NCBI GenBank assembly: GCA_013002285.1
Contig: JABDKJ010000027.1
Location: forward strand, 1 to 20,765
DNA: 20,765 nucleotides
Origin: Flavobacteriales bacterium
GTDB taxonomy: Bacteria; Bacteroidota; Bacteroidia; Flavobacteriales; JABDKJ01
Direction of reading: 5' to 3'
Made by a program: the position numbers and the translations under genes. The notes beneath the pieces are model-generated. The model had not been told where the DNA came from. It ran no database searches and saw only the letters and a program-made list of their open reading frames with translations. Below are positions 16,653 through 20,765 of this stretch, one piece after another. How positions within the stretch are numbered: position 1 is the stretch's first letter; the number at the start of each line of letters is the position of its first letter.

Positions 16653-17186
16653 TTGAACAACTTACAGCAACGTCTGGATGAGGCCATTAGAGATGTGCCT
16701 GACTTTCCGAAACCAGGGATACTATTCAAAGACATTACACCAGTTCTGGAGGATCCAGTCCTCTGCAGAGATATTGTTGCTCAGTTTTGTAAAAAATTCA
16801 AAGGTCTGGGAGTAGATGCGATCGCAGGAATTGAGTCTAGAGGATTTCTGTTCGGTTTACCGATCGCCATAGAACTAGGAATTCCCTTTATTACGGTACG
16901 TAAAAGAGGTAAACTTCCCTACCATACTGTTTCTTATGAATATGACTTGGAATATGGAAGTGCTGCTATCGAAGTACACAAAGATTCCATTCAGAAGGAT
17001 TGGAATGTAATGGTGCATGACGATCTTTTAGCAACAGGAGGAACAGCAATGGCAGCTGCAGAACTCATAAAAAGCCAAAACGCGAATGTCGTTGGTTTTT
17101 CGTTTTTAATAGAGTTGGCCTTTTTGAAAGGCATAAAGAAATTGGATCAATACTCAAACAAGATTGTAAAACTTATTACATTTTAG
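16653..17186 (+). CDS. apt: Adenine phosphoribosyltransferase
   Basis: A 177-residue purine-salvage enzyme that forms AMP from adenine and PRPP in the cytoplasm. The length fits the family (E. coli Apt 183). The start is TTG at 16653, immediately after the preceding stop codon; it gives the expected N-terminus NNLQQRLDEAIRDVPDFPKPGI.FKDITP. The adenine site region AGIESRGFLFG is present, as is the RKRGKLPY loop. The PRPP-binding loop is D123-D124-LLATGGT131; the residue before it is His122 where Val or Ile is usual, a mild oddity. No gap separates it from the helix-hairpin-helix gene, and the acyl-CoA dehydrogenase follows after one base, so it is certainly within an operon. Translation probably depends on coupling, since there is no Shine-Dalgarno sequence. 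Confidence 0.97.
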   Translation: MNNLQQRLDEAIRDVPDFPKPGILFKDITPVLEDPVLCRDIVAQFCKKFKGLGVDAIAGIESRGFLFGLPIAIELGIPFITVRKRGKLPYHTVSYEYDLEYGSAAIEVHKDSIQKDWNVMVHDDLLATGGTAMAAAELIKSQNANVVGFSFLIELAFLKGIKKLDQYSNKIVKLITF

Positions 17187-17187
17187 A

Positions 17188-18327
17188 ATGGATTTTGAAT
17201 TGAATGAAGATCAGAAAATGATCACACAAATGATAAGGGATTTCGGAGAGAAAGAGATCAGACCTTATCTAATGGATTGGGATGAAAAACAAGAACTCCC
17301 AATTCCTACTTTAAAGAAACTTGGTGAGCTAGGTCTTATGGGTGTTTTGGTACCAACAGATTATGGTGGTTCAGGATTTGGCTATTTCGAGTATATGACC
17401 ACCATAATTGAAGTTGCAAAGATCTGCGGTTCTTTGGGCTTGAGTGTAGCTGCGCACAATTCATTATGCACAGGGCATATTCTCACCTTTGGTAACGAAG
17501 AACAAAAAAAGAGATGGTTGCCGAAGCTAGCGTCAGCTGAATGGATCGGGGCGTGGGGCCTTACTGAACCTAATACTGGATCAGACGCCATGAGAATGAA
17601 GTGCACAGCGAAACAAGATGGTGATCATTGGGTAATTAATGGAACAAAAACTTGGATCACACATGGCAAGTCTAGCGATGTTGTTGTTGCTGTGGTGAGA
17701 ACTGGTGATCTCTTAGACTCTAATGGTATTACCACATTTGTTATTGAAAGAGGAACTCCTGGTTTGAAGGCTGGAAAAAAGGAAGATAAATTAGGGATGC
17801 GTTGCTCTGAAACTGCAGAGGTGATCTTCGAAGATTGTAGAGTTCATAAAGACAATATTCTCGGTGAAGTTGGTCAGGGATTTAAACAAGCCATGAAGGT
17901 GTTAGATGGCGGAAGGATCAGCATAGCTTCTTTAGCCATAGGAATTGCCCAAGGGGCGTATGAGGCCGCCTTGAAGTATAGTAAGGAAAGAGAACAATTT
18001 GGAAAACCGATCTCAAAATTTCAAGGGATCTCTTTCAAATTAGCGGATATGGCAACGGAAATTGAAGCAGCCGAATTGCTGACTTATCAGGCCGCCTATC
18101 TTAAAAACAAGGGATTGCCTATGACCAAGGAATCGGCTATGGCAAAATATTATGCCTCTGAAGTTTCAGTCAGATGTTCTACTGAAGCGGTTCAGATCTT
18201 TGGAGGTTATGGATATACCAAAGAGTTTCCGGTAGAGAAATTCTATCGAGATTCGAAACTTTGTACTATTGGTGAGGGTACATCAGAGATCCAAAAGCTT
18301 GTTATTTCAAGGGAAATTTTAAAATAA
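17188..18327 (+). CDS. Acyl-CoA dehydrogenase, short-chain (butyryl-CoA type)
   Basis: A 379-residue FAD-dependent dehydrogenase, full length for the SCAD/BCAD family, which introduces the alpha-beta double bond into acyl-CoA and passes electrons to ETF. Signature 1 appears as [14 protein letters not shown] and the flavin region as [13 protein letters not shown]. Signature 2 is near [20 protein letters not shown] and [16 protein letters not shown]. The catalytic base is Glu363 in GEGTSEIQ, the position used by short- and medium-chain enzymes. Exact chain-length preference cannot be decided by eye. It starts 1 bp after apt and ends the operon; the rpsU promoter lies just beyond. The isobutyryl-CoA mutase 6 kb upstream would produce and consume the same C4 acyl-CoAs, a possible metabolic link. 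Confidence 0.95.
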   Translation: MDFELNEDQKMITQMIRDFGEKEIRPYLMDWDEKQELPIPTLKKLGELGLMGVLVPTDYGGSGFGYFEYMTTIIEVAKICGSLGLSVAAHNSLCTGHILTFGNEEQKKRWLPKLASAEWIGAWGLTEPNTGSDAMRMKCTAKQDGDHWVINGTKTWITHGKSSDVVVAVVRTGDLLDSNGITTFVIERGTPGLKAGKKEDKLGMRCSETAEVIFEDCRVHKDNILGEVGQGFKQAMKVLDGGRISIASLAIGIAQGAYEAALKYSKEREQFGKPISKFQGISFKLADMATEIEAAELLTYQAAYLKNKGLPMTKESAMAKYYASEVSVRCSTEAVQIFGGYGYTKEFPVEKFYRDSKLCTIGEGTSEIQKLVISREILK

Positions 18328-18330
18328 TTT

Positions 18331-18362
18331 ATTGATAGGTTAATAATATATACCTACATTTG
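18331..18362 (+). promoter_or_regulatory. Promoter of rpsU (ATTG-N20-TACATTTG)
   Basis: The -33-like ATTG (18331-18334) and exact -7 TACATTTG (18355-18362) are separated by 20 nt. The -7 is a full TAnnTTTG match, the -33 has three of four bases, and the spacing is within the Bacteroidota range. The -7 ends 22 nt before the rpsU ATG, giving a very short leader. Confidence 0.6.
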
Positions 18363-18384
18363 CACTCCAAAAATTTTTTGATAG

Positions 18385-18576
18385 ATGTTAATTATTCCAG
18401 TAAAAGAAGGCGAAAACATAGATAGAGCTCTTAAAAAATTCAAAAAGAAATTTGAGAGAACTGGTGTTATGAAGCAGCTTAGAAGCAGACAGCAATATAC
18501 CAAGAAGTCTGTTCAAAAAAGAGAACAACTTAAAAAAGCTCGTTATTCAAACTATATAAAGAGCAAAGAAGATTAG
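18385..18576 (+). CDS. rpsU: Small ribosomal subunit protein bS21
   Basis: A 63-residue, highly basic protein with the bS21 pattern: IIPVKEGENIDRALKKFKKKFERTGVMKQLRSRQQYTKKSVQKREQ, i.e. helix one with the E-N-I-D-RALK.FKKK core and a lysine/arginine-rich second half. It binds the 30S platform next to the 16S rRNA 3' end. In Bacteroidota, bS21 together with bS6 and bS18 is known to hide the anti-Shine-Dalgarno tail, which fits the lack of Shine-Dalgarno sequences in this window. The leader itself (18363-18384) has no AAGGAGG-like sequence, so the autoregulation reported in Flavobacterium johnsoniae, which relies on such a site, is not evident. It has its own promoter and a strong hairpin terminator. 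Confidence 0.97.
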   Translation: MLIIPVKEGENIDRALKKFKKKFERTGVMKQLRSRQQYTKKSVQKREQLKKARYSNYIKSKED

Positions 18577-18597
18577 GAATATATTTTAGTTATATTT

Positions 18598-18630
18598 AAA
18601 GGTGAGGATTTCCTCACCTTTTTTGTTTTT
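18598..18630 (+). terminator. Intrinsic terminator of rpsU, abutting the xerC start
   Basis: GGTGAGG (18601-18607) and CCTCACC (18612-18618) form a perfect 7-bp G/C-rich stem with an ATTT loop. AAA before the stem can extend the pairing into the T-tract, TTTTTTGTTTTT, at 18619-18630. The xerC ATG starts at 18631, right after the T-tract. Confidence 0.88.
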
Positions 18631-19521
18631 ATGAGCAGAGTAGAATATTTAAATTATATCGAGCACGAGAAAAGATACTCTCAGCACACCATCACTTCTG
18701 CCAATACTGATCTAAAACAATTTCAAAAATTTCTTTTCGGAACATTCGAACTGGAAGATATAAAGGATGCTCAGCAAATTCATGTGCGGAGTTGGATCGC
18801 ATCTTTAGCAGAGAAGAGCATCTCGAATAGGTCTATTCAAAGAAAATTATCTTCTCTCAGATCATATTTTAAATACCTCAAAAGAAAAGGAGATGTCAAG
18901 CGCTCACCTACTGAAGAGCTTATTGCTCCTAAAATATCTGAGAAATTGCCACAATTCGTGGAAGAACAAAATATGTTGGAATTGATGTTCAACGAAGAGC
19001 ATTTCGAAAACTCTTTTGAGGGCATAAGGGATAAATTGATCCTTAAACTGTTTTATTCAACGGGTATGCGGTTGAGCGAATTGATAAACATTGCACGATC
19101 GGATCTAGACCTCATAAATGGCTCAGTCAAAGTAACCGGAAAAAGAAATAAACAAAGAGTATTACCTATTTCAAAAGATCTCGTAAAAGATATACAGAGA
19201 TACATTGATCAAAGAGAAAAGTTGAAGGAAGAGATATCCGTAGAAAGGGAGTTATTTCTTACGAAAAAAGGAAAAAAGCTTTATTCAAAGCTTGTATACA
19301 GAAGGGTAAATCATTATCTTTCTAAAGTAACCACCTTGAATAAAAAGAGTCCCCATATCTTGAGACATACATTTGCTACACATTTATTGAACAAAGGGGC
19401 TGATCTCAATGCTATTAAGGAGATCTTAGGACATGCAGACCTTACAGCAACTCAAGTATACACTCACAATTCCATTGAAAAACTAAAGAACGTGCACGAG
19501 CAGGCACATCCAAAAGGATAA
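18631..19521 (+). CDS. xerC: Tyrosine recombinase XerC/XerD
   Basis: A 296-residue site-specific recombinase of the length usual for XerC/XerD, which resolves chromosome dimers at dif. The N-terminal SAM-like core-binding domain covers about 1-85 (YLNYIEHEKRYSQHT...SIQRKLSSLRSYFKYL). All catalytic residues can be placed: Arg147 (TGMRLSEL), Lys171 (TGKRNKQR), His242 and Arg245 (HILRHTFATHLL), His268 (LGHADL) and nucleophile Tyr277 (TQVYTH). There is no mobile-element context, so this is a housekeeping enzyme rather than a phage or transposon integrase. Whether it is XerC or XerD cannot be decided by eye. The ATG lies immediately after the rpsU terminator, so expression probably relies on read-through or on an unseen promoter. 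hpf follows after 24 bp. Confidence 0.94.
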   Translation: MSRVEYLNYIEHEKRYSQHTITSANTDLKQFQKFLFGTFELEDIKDAQQIHVRSWIASLAEKSISNRSIQRKLSSLRSYFKYLKRKGDVKRSPTEELIAPKISEKLPQFVEEQNMLELMFNEEHFENSFEGIRDKLILKLFYSTGMRLSELINIARSDLDLINGSVKVTGKRNKQRVLPISKDLVKDIQRYIDQREKLKEEISVERELFLTKKGKKLYSKLVYRRVNHYLSKVTTLNKKSPHILRHTFATHLLNKGADLNAIKEILGHADLTATQVYTHNSIEKLKNVHEQAHPKG

Positions 19522-19545
19522 GTATTAACAATAAAACACAGGAAC

Positions 19546-19851
19546 ATGCAAATTAAAGTTCATTCCATACATTTCGATGCAGATACATCATTATTAGAAT
19601 TCGTTCAGGAGAAAGTCAATAAACTTGACAATTTCTACGACAATATAATTAGTGGTGAAGTTTTCCTTAGGCTAGACAAGTCCGATAACAGAGAGAACAA
19701 AATATCGGAAGTCAAAATATCTATACCTGGGAAAGAACTTTTTGCTAAAAAACATGGCAAGTCTTTCGAAGAGGCTACAGACGAGACTGTGGAAGCAATA
19801 AGGCGTCAGATCCTCAAATTCAAAGGAAAACAAATGGATAGGACCAGCTAA
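19546..19851 (+). CDS. hpf: Ribosome hibernation-promoting factor HPF/RaiA (short form)
   Basis: A 101-residue protein of the HPF/YfiA (RaiA) family, short form without the C-terminal dimerisation domain. The N-terminus MQIKVHSIHFDADTSLLEFVQEKVNKLDNFYDN and the later ISIPGKELFAKKHGKSFEEATDETVEAIRRQILKFK fit the beta-alpha-beta(3)-alpha fold that binds the 30S decoding region and stops translation in stationary phase. Distinguishing HPF from RaiA is not possible from length alone. It lies 24 bp after xerC, probably in the same transcript, and precedes the tRNA-tuf unit. A GGA triplet (AGGAAC) precedes the ATG, about the closest thing to a ribosome-binding site in this region. Confidence 0.92.
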   Translation: MQIKVHSIHFDADTSLLEFVQEKVNKLDNFYDNIISGEVFLRLDKSDNRENKISEVKISIPGKELFAKKHGKSFEEATDETVEAIRRQILKFKGKQMDRTS

Positions 19852-19927
19852 TATTGACCTATATCTTACCTCTATTTTCAGCCAATAAAATAGACCCCAA
19901 ATCTTTTCAAAAAATAGCTTTATAGAA

Positions 19928-19958
19928 TTTGCTTAACGACAAATGTTTTATACATTTG
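19928..19958 (+). promoter_or_regulatory. Consensus Bacteroidota promoter of the tRNA-tuf operon (TTTG-N19-TACATTTG)
   Basis: TTTG at 19928-19931 and TACATTTG at 19951-19958 are separated by exactly 19 nt. Both boxes and the spacing match the published -33/-7 consensus of Bacteroidota (TTTG and TAnnTTTG). Transcription would start near 19965, about 60 nt before the first tRNA. It is the strongest promoter match in the window, as expected for stable RNA genes. Confidence 0.82.
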
Positions 19959-20023
19959 CAGACCTTTTTCGGGTACATACGGAAAAGCACTTGAAATTAT
20001 GTTCTTAACGTATTGAAAATCAG

Positions 20024-20097
20024 GCCGATGTAGCTCAGCTGGCTAGAGCAGCTGATTTGTAATCAGCAGGCCGGGGGTTCGAGTCCCTCCATCGGCT
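20024..20097 (+). tRNA. tRNA-Thr (anticodon TGT)
   Basis: A 74-nt cloverleaf. The acceptor stem is GCCGATG with CATCGGC; the anticodon stem GCTGA/TCAGC holds loop TTTGTAA with anticodon TGT at 20058-20060 (reads ACA). The T-arm contains GGTTCGAGTCC. The discriminator base is T and CCA is not encoded. First gene of the tRNA cluster. Confidence 0.96.
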
Positions 20098-20116
20098 CTT
20101 CAGATACCAATGATCT

Positions 20117-20199
20117 GGGGAGATTCCAGAGCGGCCAAATGGGACGGACTGTAACTCCGTTGTCTTACGACTTCGCAGGTTCGAATCCTGCTCTCCCCA
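20117..20199 (+). tRNA. tRNA-Tyr (anticodon GTA)
   Basis: An 83-nt class II tRNA with a long variable arm (TGTCTTACGACTTCG region). The acceptor stem is GGGGAGA with TCTCCCC; the anticodon stem ACGGA/TCCGT holds loop CTGTAAC, anticodon GTA at 20151-20153. Discriminator A is followed directly by CCA (20200-20202), the only one of the four tRNAs here with an encoded CCA. Confidence 0.96.
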
Positions 20200-20266
20200 C
20201 CATTGTCGTTGCAAGAAGAAGAGGTTAAGAAAATTTCAAATAGTTCTTTAAAATATTTTTTTATTA

Positions 20267-20339
20267 GCGGGAGTAGCTCAGTTGGTAGAGCATCAGCCTT
20301 CCAAGCTGAGGGTCGCGGGTTCGAATCTCGTCTCCCGCT
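20267..20339 (+). tRNA. tRNA-Gly (anticodon TCC)
   Basis: A 73-nt cloverleaf. The acceptor stem is GCGGGAG with CTCCCGC; the anticodon stem TCAGC/GCTGA holds loop CTTCCAA, anticodon TCC at 20300-20302 (reads GGA). The T-loop is GGTTCGAATCT. Discriminator T, no encoded CCA. Confidence 0.96.
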
Positions 20340-20420
20340 CTAATAGAAAGCCGAAATTCTAGTAGGAATTTCAAACATTGTCTCAGAAAGTTGAGGCTGT
20401 TCCTGAGAATATCGTTTTTA

Positions 20421-20492
<72 letters not shown>

Positions 20493-20598
20493 CAAGAAGA
20501 AATTGTGAGAGAGAAAGGACTGTGAAGCATATTGTAAGCACTGTCAATAGAATAAGTAGATTAATTAATTAAGATAAAGAATAACTAAAATTTAAATT

Positions 20599-20765
20599 AT
20601 GGCTAAAGAAACATTCGACCGTTCCAAGCCGCACGTTAACATCGGTACTATCGGGCACGTAGATCATGGTAAAACCACTTTAACTGCAGCTATTACTACG
20701 GTACTAGCTAACCTGGGACTTTCTGAAAAGAAAGATTTCGATGCAATTGATAATGCACCAGAAGA
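20599..20765 (+). CDS. tuf: Translation elongation factor Tu (5' part, cut by window end)
   Basis: The ATG at 20599 opens a frame to the right edge (about 55 residues). It begins [20 protein letters not shown] and carries the GTPase P-loop GHVDHGKT at residues 19-26, then [12 protein letters not shown], which is diagnostic for EF-Tu. EF-Tu delivers aminoacyl-tRNA to the ribosome. The 106-nt leader after the last tRNA holds no consensus promoter or Shine-Dalgarno sequence, so tuf is likely transcribed with the tRNAs from the promoter at 19928-19958. The remainder of the gene lies outside the window. Confidence 0.97.
   Translation, partial: MAKETFDRSKPHVNIGTIGHVDHGKTTLTAAITTVLANLGLSEKKDFDAIDNAPE

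Noticed and set aside
18631..19521. Tyrosine recombinase as a sign of a mobile element or integron
   Set aside because: Length and context (rpsU, hpf, tRNA-tuf) fit housekeeping XerC/D. There are no attachment-site repeats or cargo genes, and the neighbouring tRNAs are intact.

Overview
The window looks like ordinary core chromosome of a Bacteroidota bacterium, most probably Flavobacteriales or a near relative. The sequence itself points there: a T9SS type B (gliding-associated, CHU_C) sorting domain, a DUF1573 protein, an FG-GAP/VCBS lipoprotein with an ASPIC/UnbV-like segment, almost no Shine-Dalgarno sequences, and recurrent TAnnTTTG -7 promoter elements, including one exact TTTG-N19-TAnnTTTG promoter. 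There is no rRNA, CRISPR array, transposase or prophage, and I see no obvious signs of recent transfer.

Left part (1-2796, minus strand): the 5' portion of a DUF1573 gene cut by the window edge, then a large secreted protein of six Cys-bounded repeats with an exact 51-residue period, ending in a T9SS sorting domain. Middle part (2938-7473): valS with a DksA/TraR-type zinc-finger gene 3 bp behind it; a convergent MORN-repeat lipoprotein whose stop codon abuts the zinc-finger stop; and, divergent from it, a short Ppx/GppA phosphatase. Next (7563-12419): a fused B12-dependent mutase of the IcmF type, whose two specificity residues look like isobutyryl-CoA mutase rather than methylmalonyl-CoA mutase, followed by a small four-helix membrane protein, a thiol peroxidase (tpx) and a 60-residue zinc ribbon.

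From about 12472 to 18327 lies a very compact likely operon: FG-GAP lipoprotein, membrane-anchored ComEA-like triple helix-hairpin-helix protein (4-bp overlap), adenine phosphoribosyltransferase (0-bp gap) and acyl-CoA dehydrogenase (1-bp gap). The right part (18331-20765) is a translation block: rpsU with its own promoter and a strong terminator hairpin, then a XerC/D recombinase starting directly after the terminator T-tract, hpf, and a strongly promoted tRNA-Thr(TGT)-Tyr(GTA)-Gly(TCC)-Thr(GGT) cluster leading into tuf, cut by the right edge.

I did not find a new defence, mobile or biosynthetic system. The points most worth a second look are the indel-free 51-residue repeat array, roughly five-fold over-representation of GATC, the terminator touching the xerC start codon, the IcmF specificity residues and the tight operon of functionally unlike genes.
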